A program made the position numbers and the translations under genes. DNA of 9,375 nt from an uncultured Prevotella sp. GTDB taxonomy: Bacteria > Bacteroidota > Bacteroidia > Bacteroidales > Bacteroidaceae. The DNA lies in assembly GCA_938023885.1 (NCBI GenBank), contig CALJCU010000025.1, forward strand, positions 1 through 9,375, in the 5' to 3' direction. Positions 1-6,994 of this stretch are shown piece after piece (positions within the stretch are counted from its first letter, which is position 1; every line of letters begins with the position of its first letter). The notes under the pieces are model-generated. The model had not been told where the DNA came from. It ran no database searches and was given only the letters and a program-made list of their open reading frames with translations.

Positions 1-64
1 GAGAAGTTAAGCCCACTTGCGCCGATGGTACTGCAATGCAATGCGGGAGAGTAGGCAGCTGCCT
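1..64 (+). rRNA. rrf: 5S ribosomal RNA, 3' part
   Basis: This is the 3' half of a 5S rRNA gene cut by the window edge. The conserved loop (GAGAAGTTAAGCCC at 1-14) and the segment GCCGATGGTACTGC (21-34) are textbook 5S sequence. They are followed by the GGGAGAGTAGG segment (45-55) and the terminal-stem strand ending about 63-64. The exact 3' end is estimated, since the 5' strand it would pair with lies outside the window. It should be the last gene of an rRNA operon running into the window from the left, and a terminator follows within about ten bases. Confidence 0.93.
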
Positions 65-72
65 CCTTTCAT

Positions 73-108
73 AAGAGTCTTGGGAACAAATGTTTCCAGG
101 GCTCTTTT
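73..108 (+). terminator. Intrinsic terminator of the rRNA operon
   Basis: A 15-bp stem (73-87 with 92-106) closes on the four-base loop AAAT. Every position pairs, with three G-U wobbles. The 3' arm runs into TTTT (105-108). It starts about ten bases after the 5S end, as expected for an rRNA operon terminator, and so isolates the following regulator genes from rRNA transcription. Confidence 0.88.
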
Positions 109-231
109 GGTGTGAATATGAGCTATTCGGGTTGGGGGCGGTCCCTAACCATCCATAGGTCGTTTCTGTAAATGGGGCAGAAGACGTACCCGAAGATGTT
201 CAGTATTAACCGAGATTTATTGATAATAGCA
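109..231 (+). promoter_or_regulatory. Leader of the sigma factor gene, with a hairpin
   Basis: This stretch lies between the rRNA terminator and the chosen sigma factor start, and must hold the promoter of the sigma/anti-sigma unit if the terminator is efficient. I found no good match to the Bacteroidetes housekeeping -7 element TAnnTTTG. An 8-bp hairpin is visible: GGTTGGGG (130-137) pairs with CCCTAACC (143-150) around the loop GCGGT, with one G-U pair. It has no T-run after it, so it is not an intrinsic terminator. Its role, if any, is unknown. Part of this stretch would be coding if translation began at 172 or 196. Confidence 0.35.
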
Positions 232-801
232 ATGACCGAGGAACGATTAATAGCCAATCTACGAAAGGGACGACAATCGGCCTTGAGTGAAATCTACGAC
301 TTATATGCTCAGGAGCTACTTGTTTTCTGCTTTTCGTACACTAAATCTAAACAAGACGCGGAAGAGGTTGTGCAAGATTCTTTCCTCCGACTTTGGGAGA
401 TGCGCTCTTCCATACGGTCTGATCATTCCTTAAAGTCTTTGCTTTTTAAGATAGCTAAGAACCGAGTTATTGATTTGTTTAGATCTAATTTAAATAGTAA
501 GATCTTTGCCGATTACCTTCTTTTTCAACAATCGGAAGCTGTCAACGAGTCTGTGGATATGGATTATGACGGTTACCGTTTGTTGGTCGATAAAGTATTG
601 ATGAAGTTACCGCCTTCGCAGAGGGAGATCATTCGGCTGTCTGACTTTGACGGCTTAAACAATAGTCAAATAGCACAAAAACTTAATATTACGGAGAAGA
701 CGGTAAGAAATCAATTATCCGCCGGCAACCAGCTGTTTTATAAACTATTAAAGAATGCTTTGAAGTTTTTATGTTTTATTTTTTCTTTGTCTTTGGGATA
801 A
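232..801 (+). CDS. FecI-family ECF RNA polymerase sigma factor
   Basis: This is a cytoplasmic extracytoplasmic-function sigma factor of the Bacteroidetes FecI-like group, 189 aa from this start, the usual family length. Region 2 is at about residues 16-86, including the stretch DAEEVVQDSFLRLWE (42-56) and KIAKNRVIDLFR (73-84). Region 4 is at about 120-172, with LPPSQREII (126-134) and a helix-turn-helix at about 143-169 (NNSQIAQKLNITEKTVRNQL). The tail ends in a hydrophobic stretch (LKFLCFIFSLSLG). The frame stays open to ATGs at 172 and 196, but residues upstream of 232 do not look like sigma factor sequence, and family members begin close to MTEER-type ends, so 232 is preferred. The anti-sigma gene follows after 52 bases. 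The expected role is activation of the susC operon downstream when the anti-sigma factor signals. The gene looks more AT-rich than the susCD part. Confidence 0.92.
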   Translation: MTEERLIANLRKGRQSALSEIYDLYAQELLVFCFSYTKSKQDAEEVVQDSFLRLWEMRSSIRSDHSLKSLLFKIAKNRVIDLFRSNLNSKIFADYLLFQQSEAVNESVDMDYDGYRLLVDKVLMKLPPSQREIIRLSDFDGLNNSQIAQKLNITEKTVRNQLSAGNQLFYKLLKNALKFLCFIFSLSLG

Positions 802-853
802 ATCCTTTGTTGGATCGTCTTATAAGCATAATCCTGACATATACGTTTTTAAC

Positions 854-1816
854 ATGAATCCTTTATTAAAGAAATATATTGATAATACCATTACCCCCGA
901 GGGACTTGAGGAGCTGCGAGTCTACGTCTCTACGCTTGATGACGAGCAACTGTCCACAGTGCTTGAGGATGATTCCTGTAAGCGTGTCGTTTCTCCATTT
1001 ACAGAGATTGAGGTTGAGCAACTGAAGAGTTCTCTGATGGAATCACTTTCAGAAGAGCCTTCTCGCTGGCCCATTGTGCGGAGGGTCATTGGCTGGGCAG
1101 CTGTCTTGTTGTTACCGATCCTGCTCTTCTCTACCTATTATTTCTATCATCATTATGTGAACGTCTCCCGGGAGCAGATTATCGTCTCAACGGGTCCTTT
1201 TGAGCGTTCAAATATTACGTTGCCGGATGGCACCCGCGTGAAGCTCAATGCCAACACAGAGTTGTCTTATTCTGCACAAGCTTTCTCCGGTTCCGACCGT
1301 AGTGTCAGTTTTACAGGTGAAGCCTACTTTGAGGTTTCAAAACTTCAGGGCCGCCATTTTACGGTGAAGGGTGATGGTTACAATGTTGAGGTGAAAGGCA
1401 CTAAGTTTAATGTCTCAGCAGGCAGATCCGATCCCGAGGTCGTAGTTTCCTTGGATGAAGGTCGCGTTGGATTCACTTCTTCAAAGGGAGGGAAAGTAGA
1501 CATGAAGCCTGGAGATGTTTCTACGCTTGAGCGTTCGTCAGGCATGATCACCGTCAAGCACAACCAGTTGACGAACGACTTCTCTGCGTGGAAGCGGAAC
1601 GAGATCGTGGTGCGTCACAGCACGCTGACTCATTTGCTCGATTTGATGAAACGGTCTTATGGTGTCTCTTTCCGAGTGGATAAGAGTGTGTGTCCGTCAA
1701 GTACATTCACGGGTATGATCCCGAGCGATAACCTTAACGAAGCGCTCGACATCTTAGAGACTGCTTATGGCATCAGGACATATGTAGACGGGCGGACCAT
1801 TCGACTATCAAAGTAA
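854..1816 (+). CDS. FecR-family anti-sigma factor
   Basis: This is an inner-membrane anti-sigma factor of 320 aa, the partner of the sigma factor just upstream. Residues 1-75 form the cytoplasmic part that would hold the sigma factor. One membrane segment lies at about 78-101 (centre GWAAVLLLPILLFSTYYF). The periplasmic FecR domain is at about 108-205, with the typical LPDGTRVKLNANTELSY (123-139) and FTGEAYFEV (153-161) motifs. A C-terminal DUF4974 domain spans about 250-318 (HSTLTHLLDLMKRSYGVSF onward). In known systems of this kind the periplasmic part senses the STN domain of a cognate TonB-dependent transporter, and the next gene encodes exactly such a protein. No clear Shine-Dalgarno site precedes the start, as is usual in this phylum. 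A strong terminator follows 16 bases after the stop. Confidence 0.93.
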   Translation: MNPLLKKYIDNTITPEGLEELRVYVSTLDDEQLSTVLEDDSCKRVVSPFTEIEVEQLKSSLMESLSEEPSRWPIVRRVIGWAAVLLLPILLFSTYYFYHHYVNVSREQIIVSTGPFERSNITLPDGTRVKLNANTELSYSAQAFSGSDRSVSFTGEAYFEVSKLQGRHFTVKGDGYNVEVKGTKFNVSAGRSDPEVVVSLDEGRVGFTSSKGGKVDMKPGDVSTLERSSGMITVKHNQLTNDFSAWKRNEIVVRHSTLTHLLDLMKRSYGVSFRVDKSVCPSSTFTGMIPSDNLNEALDILETAYGIRTYVDGRTIRLSK

Positions 1817-1832
1817 ATATTTGTTAAACATC

Positions 1833-1863
1833 AAGAGGCGTATGGGACACATATGCCTTTTTT
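1833..1863 (+). terminator. Intrinsic terminator between anti-sigma gene and susC
   Basis: A 12-bp stem (1833-1844 with 1850-1861) has two G-U wobbles and the five-base loop GGACA. The core is GGCGTATG pairing with CATATGCC, extended by AAGA pairing with TTTT. It ends in a run of six T (1858-1863). It sits 16 bases after the anti-sigma stop, so it should end the sigma/anti-sigma transcript. It also contains the ATG at 1853 that opens the longest susC frame, in its 3' arm. Confidence 0.8.
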
Positions 1864-1909
1864 GCGTCTTGTTTGTGATTCTCGTAAACTGAGAGTTCTA
1901 AAAAACAAT
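1864..1909 (+). promoter_or_regulatory. Probable susC promoter region
   Basis: This is an inference from context. A terminator ends at 1863 and susC starts at 1910 or 1934, so the promoter driving susC, presumably read by the upstream ECF sigma factor, should lie here or slightly past 1910. No confident -35/-10 pair can be named. There is no perfect TAnnTTTG element. A weak hairpin (TCTC 1880-1883 with GAGA 1891-1894) and GTTT/AAAC half-sites (1871-1874 and 1886-1889) are visible but too short to interpret. Confidence 0.35.
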
Positions 1910-4900
1910 ATGTTTAAACCAAAAATTAACAACATGGTACATTCAAAAGAAAGAGCTTCGTGGAAGAGCCTTTTGGTATTGTTCCTGTTCGGCTCTATGT
2001 TGGTCGCCAATGCGGAAACGAATGCTAAGGGTAACCGTGTGACTATTCATGTGGCGAATGCGTCACTGCTTCAAATCTTCAACCAAATTGAGAAGCAAAC
2101 AACTTACCACTTCTCTTATCTCGACAGTGAGATTGACAATCGCCAGGACATCACGCTGAGCGTGAACAACACTTCTGTGTCGTCGGTGCTTGATCGAGCC
2201 TTGAAGGGACGGCCTTTAACTTATAAGATCGTCTCCGCAAAGTCTATTGTCATCTCTAAAGTTAATACTGCCTCTTCTGACTATAGGACAGCTTCTGTCG
2301 GCATCTCTCAGCAGAACGGGGGCGGATCTGTTATTAGAGGTACTGTAAAGGATGCTAAAGGTGAGCCTGTCATCGGTGCTTCTGTCACACGAGGTGGCTC
2401 CACTACTGGTGCGGTAACAGATATTGATGGTAACTTTTCTATTAGGGCTAACCCGGAGGATGAGCTTACAATTTCTTATGTTGGTTTTAAAACACAGCGT
2501 GTGAAGGTAGGTCAAAGGCGTAATCTTGATATTACTATTACCGAAGATAACGAACTGCTCAATGAAGTTGTTGTTGTGGGTTATGGAACGATGCGTAAGA
2601 GCGACGTTACAGGCTCCATCTCAGTTGCCAAAGGTGAGGATTTGGTGAAGAACCAGAACTTCTCGGCTCTTGATAACTTACGTGGTAAGGCAGCCGGTGT
2701 CAATGTCTTCTCTAATTCAGACGACTTAGGTACTTCCACTCCGCGTGTCATTATCCGTGGTATGGCCACTATCAATGCTAGCTCAAGCCCTTTGTATGTT
2801 GTCGATGGTGTTGTGATGAGCAACTTCGCACTTGTTAATCCTAACGATATCGAGTCGATGGAAGTGTTGAAAGATGCTTCTGCTACAGCTATTTATGGTG
2901 CTCGTGGTGCTAACGGTGTCATTATGGTTACAACAAAGCGTGGTCTGAAAGGTGAGACTGGAACGAAGGTGAGCTATCAGGGATCTTTGCGTATCGGTAC
3001 GATGGCCCGTAAGATGAAAGTTCTTAATGCCCAGGAATGGTGTGATGCTTTTATGAAAGGCTTGGTGAATGAGAACAAATACAATGGTTACAACTGGTCT
3101 CTCAATCGTACAGCCTGGTTTACTGACAGCCGTTATTTTGATTCCAAGGGTAATCCTATCTATGATACTGACTGGCAGGACGAGGCAACCCGTACGACAA
3201 TCTCGCATAACCATCAGCTGAATATCCAACAGAGTGGAGAAAGCTCATCTATGGGTGCATTCCTTAATTATTCAGATTATCAGGGTCTGATGAAGAATAC
3301 ATGGAACAGGCGCATCAGTGCTAAGATGACGTATGATGCAAATCCTTATAGATGGCTTTCTACAGGTGTTAATTTAATGGTCAACCATATGTGGGGCCGT
3401 TTTACGGATGCTTACGGTGGTGGCCAGGAGGCCCGTCGTACGATGATCGAGATGCTTCCTTGGCTTCCTCTTCGCGAGCCGGATACCGGCAACTATACAA
3501 CTTCTACATCCCCCTCGGGGATGGCAGACCGTTTCGGTTTTGAAGGAATGTCGAACCCTGTTATGATTCTTGAGCAGCAGAAGCGACTTTATTACAATAC
3601 ACAGATTTTCGGTAATGCGGCTCTGACTTTCCACCTCTTGCCTGGACTGGATTTCAAGACACAGCTTGGTATTGATTGGCATAATATTGACGGGCGACGT
3701 TATGCGGCTAAAACACTTAACAATATCTCTATGCCAAACGGCCGTGCCGAGAATAGTCATGCAACAAATCTCTATTGGCAGGAGGAGTCTTATCTGACTT
3801 ATCAAAAGACTATCGACCAGCATCGTCTTAATGCCATGTTCGGTCTTTCCTGGACAGAGCGTACGTCACGTAGCAACAGCGTGGCAACAGAAGGATTTTC
3901 TAATGATTTCTATGAGGATAACAACATGGGAGTGGGCACGAATCCTGAGACTCCCTCTTCGAGCACAGACAGATGGCGCATGAATTCTTACTTCCTCCGT
4001 TTGGCTTATACTTATAAAGACCGCTACTCCGTGACTGCAACAGGGCGTTATGATGGTTCTTCTAAATTCGGTAAGAACAACAAGTATGCGTTCTTCCCAT
4101 CGGCTGGTTTAGCATGGCTTGTCTCTGAGGAGAAGTTCATGAAGCCCATCACTTGGGTCAGCAACTTGAAGCTGCACACCAGTTACGGTCTGACCGGTAA
4201 CTCTGAGATTGGTACGTATAACTCTTTGGCCCGCACTGTTGCCGGCACATTATTGCTTGATGGCAGGCGTGCTTCCTATATGTATCTCAGCTCCATGGAG
4301 AATCCTGACCTTAAATGGGAGAAGACAGGTATGTGGGATATAGGCTTTGAGCTCGGCTTATTTGTCAATCGTCTGAACTTTGACATTTCCTATTATAACA
4401 AGAAGACGACCGACCTGTTGCTCAATTGTCCTGTACCTCACTCAACTGGTTTCTCTACCCAGTATAAAAATATCGGTTCAGTACGCAACCAAGGTCTTGA
4501 TATGATGGTGACGGCTTATCCTGTACGTACCAACGACTTCACATGGCAGGCCTCTCTTAACATGAACTATAATAAGAACAAAATTCTGCATCTTGGAGAG
4601 AATGATGAGGATATCGAAATGATGAGTTGGGTTGGCGGCTCTGAGGCTATCCTCCGCGTCGGTGAGAGCATGGGCAGTTTCTATGGCTATCATCGTTATG
4701 GCGTATGGACAGAGGAAGACCATAAGGCCGGTAACTGCACACTTTCACAGGTCGGCCGTCCACATCGCTCAGATACGAAGGAAATCCTTGGAAAAGGTCT
4801 TCCCGACTGGACTGGCGACCTCAGCAATACGTTCAGTTACAAGAATTTCGATTTTACGATGGACTGGCAGTTTGTTATGGGTGTACAGACTATGCAACAG

Positions 4901-5317
4901 TTCTACCATCCTACTTATGACCGTTTTGGTATTACCAATGGCCTGAAGAATATTCTTTATGATGCTTACGACGGTACTAACCCTGGTACGATGGAGCAGA
5001 TGATCCGTTTGGCCAACTCCGGTCACGCTGGTCAGGACACGACAGTAGACTCTAGCTGGATCTGCAGTGGTTCTTACCTACGTCTGAACATGCTGCAGTT
5101 GGGCTATACCTTTGACCGTGACCTCTGCAAGCACATCGGTCTTGAAGCACTGCGTGTGTATATCAGCGGCAATAACTTAGCACTTGTTACCTCCAGTAAG
5201 TTCCATGGGTACGATCCGGAGTCGACATCACAGACTAGTCAGTTCGGTCAGAATATGACGTTCTATTCTTATCCGAGATCGCGCACCTTTACAATTGGCT
5301 GCAACGTAACATTCTAA
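1910..5317 (+). CDS. SusC-like TonB-dependent transporter with STN domain
   Basis: This is an outer-membrane, TonB-powered importer of glycan fragments, 1135 aa from this start, the expected size for SusC proteins carrying an extra signalling domain. A signal peptide (KSLLVLFLFGSMLVANA) is probably cut near residue 35. An STN domain follows at about 42-117, then a carboxypeptidase-regulatory-like domain at about 141-210 (IRGTVKDAKGEPVIGASV). The SusC hallmark NEVVVVGYGT is at about 218-227, the plug reaches to about 347 (NGVIMVTTKRG), and the rest is barrel ending in a strand with terminal Phe. The frame is open to ATG 1853, but that codon lies inside a terminator hairpin. 1910 and 1934 both have A-rich upstream sequence, and 1934 also leaves a normal signal peptide. 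The STN domain, paired with the FecI/FecR genes, implies that substrate transport itself signals induction. The stop TAA is followed at once by an in-frame TGA. Confidence 0.94.
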   Translation: MFKPKINNMVHSKERASWKSLLVLFLFGSMLVANAETNAKGNRVTIHVANASLLQIFNQIEKQTTYHFSYLDSEIDNRQDITLSVNNTSVSSVLDRALKGRPLTYKIVSAKSIVISKVNTASSDYRTASVGISQQNGGGSVIRGTVKDAKGEPVIGASVTRGGSTTGAVTDIDGNFSIRANPEDELTISYVGFKTQRVKVGQRRNLDITITEDNELLNEVVVVGYGTMRKSDVTGSISVAKGEDLVKNQNFSALDNLRGKAAGVNVFSNSDDLGTSTPRVIIRGMATINASSSPLYVVDGVVMSNFALVNPNDIESMEVLKDASATAIYGARGANGVIMVTTKRGLKGETGTKVSYQGSLRIGTMARKMKVLNAQEWCDAFMKGLVNENKYNGYNWSLNRTAWFTDSRYFDSKGNPIYDTDWQDEATRTTISHNHQLNIQQSGESSSMGAFLNYSDYQGLMKNTWNRRISAKMTYDANPYRWLSTGVNLMVNHMWGRFTDAYGGGQEARRTMIEMLPWLPLREPDTGNYTTSTSPSGMADRFGFEGMSNPVMILEQQKRLYYNTQIFGNAALTFHLLPGLDFKTQLGIDWHNIDGRRYAAKTLNNISMPNGRAENSHATNLYWQEESYLTYQKTIDQHRLNAMFGLSWTERTSRSNSVATEGFSNDFYEDNNMGVGTNPETPSSSTDRWRMNSYFLRLAYTYKDRYSVTATGRYDGSSKFGKNNKYAFFPSAGLAWLVSEEKFMKPITWVSNLKLHTSYGLTGNSEIGTYNSLARTVAGTLLLDGRRASYMYLSSMENPDLKWEKTGMWDIGFELGLFVNRLNFDISYYNKKTTDLLLNCPVPHSTGFSTQYKNIGSVRNQGLDMMVTAYPVRTNDFTWQASLNMNYNKNKILHLGENDEDIEMMSWVGGSEAILRVGESMGSFYGYHRYGVWTEEDHKAGNCTLSQVGRPHRSDTKEILGKGLPDWTGDLSNTFSYKNFDFTMDWQFVMGVQTMQQFYHPTYDRFGITNGLKNILYDAYDGTNPGTMEQMIRLANSGHAGQDTTVDSSWICSGSYLRLNMLQLGYTFDRDLCKHIGLEALRVYISGNNLALVTSSKFHGYDPESTSQTSQFGQNMTFYSYPRSRTFTIGCNVTF

Positions 5318-5359
5318 TGAATAGGTTTTTCAACCAATAATAACTTAGGATATAAAAGT

Positions 5360-6985
5360 ATGAAAAAGATATTTGTAATTGCTGCCTGCGTGGGGTTGCT
5401 TCTTTCTTCCTGCAACAGTTGGCTGGAGGAACATCCGGAATCGATTCTTACCAGACAGGACTTCAATAAGACAGAAGAGCATTTCCTTGGTCAGGTCAAT
5501 TACCTGTACCGTACAGGCTTTGTTACCAAATACTCCAATGCCGGGAGTGCTTATATTGGTCCCTTTGCATCTGTCACATCTATGCTTACCGGCTATTTTC
5601 GCAATTCCTATGAAGGTCAGGAGAACGTGTGCCTCTATTCTCGCCAACTGACCCGGCAGAACGAGACGAATAATGTATCAGGCACTATGGATGGAGTATG
5701 GGACGATTGCTATGATGCCATCAACGTGGCTAATAGTGTCATATCCAACATCAACGCTGAAGGTGTATCGGTGTCAGCTGATGCCAAGATACAATATGTT
5801 GGGGAGGCGAAGTTTTTCCGCGCCATGAATTATTTCTATCTTGTGAAGACTTTCGGTGACATACCTCTGACGCTTACTAACTACTACAGTGCTTCACAGG
5901 AGATGGGACTGGCACGCACTGCAAGGGCTGATGTGATGAAACAGGTTGTCAGCGACCTCAAAGATGCCGTGTCCAGTCTGCCTGCAAAGACATGGCAGAG
6001 CGATGCCCACCGTATCACGAAATACGTGGCAGAGATGGGACTTACCGATGTCTATATGTACCAAGGCGATTATGCCAATGCAGCCTCAACGGCAAAGGAT
6101 ATCATCAAGTCGGGTCTTTATCAGCTCACACAGAATACTGACCGTGGCCTGAACAGTGCCTTTAATAAGTTGCGTACTACTGATGACCTCCCCGAGGTTA
6201 TCTATGCCCAGGAGTTTGACAACACAGTCGCAACCAGTGGATGGTGGCCTACCTATGCCTTTACCTCATCTGCTACATCTGTGTTTGACAAGTATGCTAT
6301 CACCGAACGAGCTTTCGGCCCTTACGGACGTTACCTCAATATCTATACATCCCAGGATCTTCGCGGGCAGGAGAAGCAGTTCTTCGCAACGTCTTACACC
6401 AATCCGGTGAATGGCAAGACCTGGACTATGCCTGTGGCATCGGGTGTGACCAGCGATAGCCCCGATTATTATAATCAAATCGGCTGCTGGTACTACTTTG
6501 ATGAAGAGGCTATGGAGAGTACTGGTCGCGGTACCAAGGACTGGAATGTTTACCGTTACGCAGAGACGTTGCTTGATGCAGCCGAGGCTATCGTCCAGAG
6601 TTCTGGTGTAACAGCCGAAGCTGCGGATTACCTGGCACAGGTACAGAGCCGTGCGCTCGGTGAGAGTGAGGCTACACTGACAAGCAGGCTGCAGTCTTTG
6701 CCTAAAGAAAAGTTCATTGAGACCTGTTGGACAGAGCGTTTGCGTGAGTTCCCGCTGGAGTTCAAGATCTGGGACGACTGCGTAAGAACAGGCAAATTCC
6801 CTGTTATCTCCAATACGATGCATAGTGGTGAGGTGACTTATGTGGACCTCGTCGGTGCTACTAACGGCTCTGGTGCAAAGTTCAAGCAGAGCGATTTGCT
6901 CTGGCCTATTTCTCTCAATGAGATACAGCGCAATCCGAAATTGACACAGAACGATGGATACGCCTCGACAAATAAGGCTCAATAA
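5360..6985 (+). CDS. SusD/RagB-family surface glycan-binding lipoprotein
   Basis: This is the partner of the SusC protein: a surface lipoprotein that sits as a lid on the transporter and captures glycan. At 541 aa it has normal length. A lipoprotein signal peptide ends in the lipobox LSSC with acceptor Cys18, and acidic residues soon after (NSWLEE) fit Bacteroidetes surface export. Family motifs are present: EAKFFRAMNYFYLVKTFGD (149-167) in the N-terminal helical repeat region, RYAETLLDAAEAI (399-411), ERLREFPLEFKIWDD (459-473), and the C-terminal LLWPISLNEIQRNPKLTQN (513-531). It lies 42 bases after susC, and an AGGA at 5347-5350 gives a plausible ribosome site nine bases before the start. 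The ligand cannot be read from sequence, since SusD binding sites vary, but the GH92 gene nine bases downstream suggests a mannose-bearing glycan. Confidence 0.95.
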   Translation: MKKIFVIAACVGLLLSSCNSWLEEHPESILTRQDFNKTEEHFLGQVNYLYRTGFVTKYSNAGSAYIGPFASVTSMLTGYFRNSYEGQENVCLYSRQLTRQNETNNVSGTMDGVWDDCYDAINVANSVISNINAEGVSVSADAKIQYVGEAKFFRAMNYFYLVKTFGDIPLTLTNYYSASQEMGLARTARADVMKQVVSDLKDAVSSLPAKTWQSDAHRITKYVAEMGLTDVYMYQGDYANAASTAKDIIKSGLYQLTQNTDRGLNSAFNKLRTTDDLPEVIYAQEFDNTVATSGWWPTYAFTSSATSVFDKYAITERAFGPYGRYLNIYTSQDLRGQEKQFFATSYTNPVNGKTWTMPVASGVTSDSPDYYNQIGCWYYFDEEAMESTGRGTKDWNVYRYAETLLDAAEAIVQSSGVTAEAADYLAQVQSRALGESEATLTSRLQSLPKEKFIETCWTERLREFPLEFKIWDDCVRTGKFPVISNTMHSGEVTYVDLVGATNGSGAKFKQSDLLWPISLNEIQRNPKLTQNDGYASTNKAQ

Positions 6986-6994
6986 TATTAGAGA

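Noticed and set aside
128..141. Possible G-quadruplex in the sigma leader
   Set aside because: There are only three nearby G-tracts and one of them has two bases, so a four-tract quadruplex is not supported.
172..231. Extra N-terminal residues of the sigma factor from ATG 172 or 196
   Set aside because: Family members start close to the residue encoded at 232, and the 20 extra residues show no sigma factor similarity. This is not excluded, only less likely.
802..815. Small inverted repeat ATCC/GGAT just after the sigma factor stop
   Set aside because: Four base pairs around a six-base loop, with no T-run. It is too weak to be called a terminator between the sigma and anti-sigma genes.
1853..1909. 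Extra N-terminal susC residues from ATG 1853
   Set aside because: The ATG lies in the 3' arm of an intrinsic terminator. The encoded residues do not look like part of a signal peptide, and better starts follow at 1910 and 1934.
5318..5359. Possible terminator or attenuator between susC and susD (GGTT 5324-5327 with AACC 5332-5335)
   Set aside because: The stem is only four base pairs with no T-run after it, and susC/susD are normally co-transcribed.
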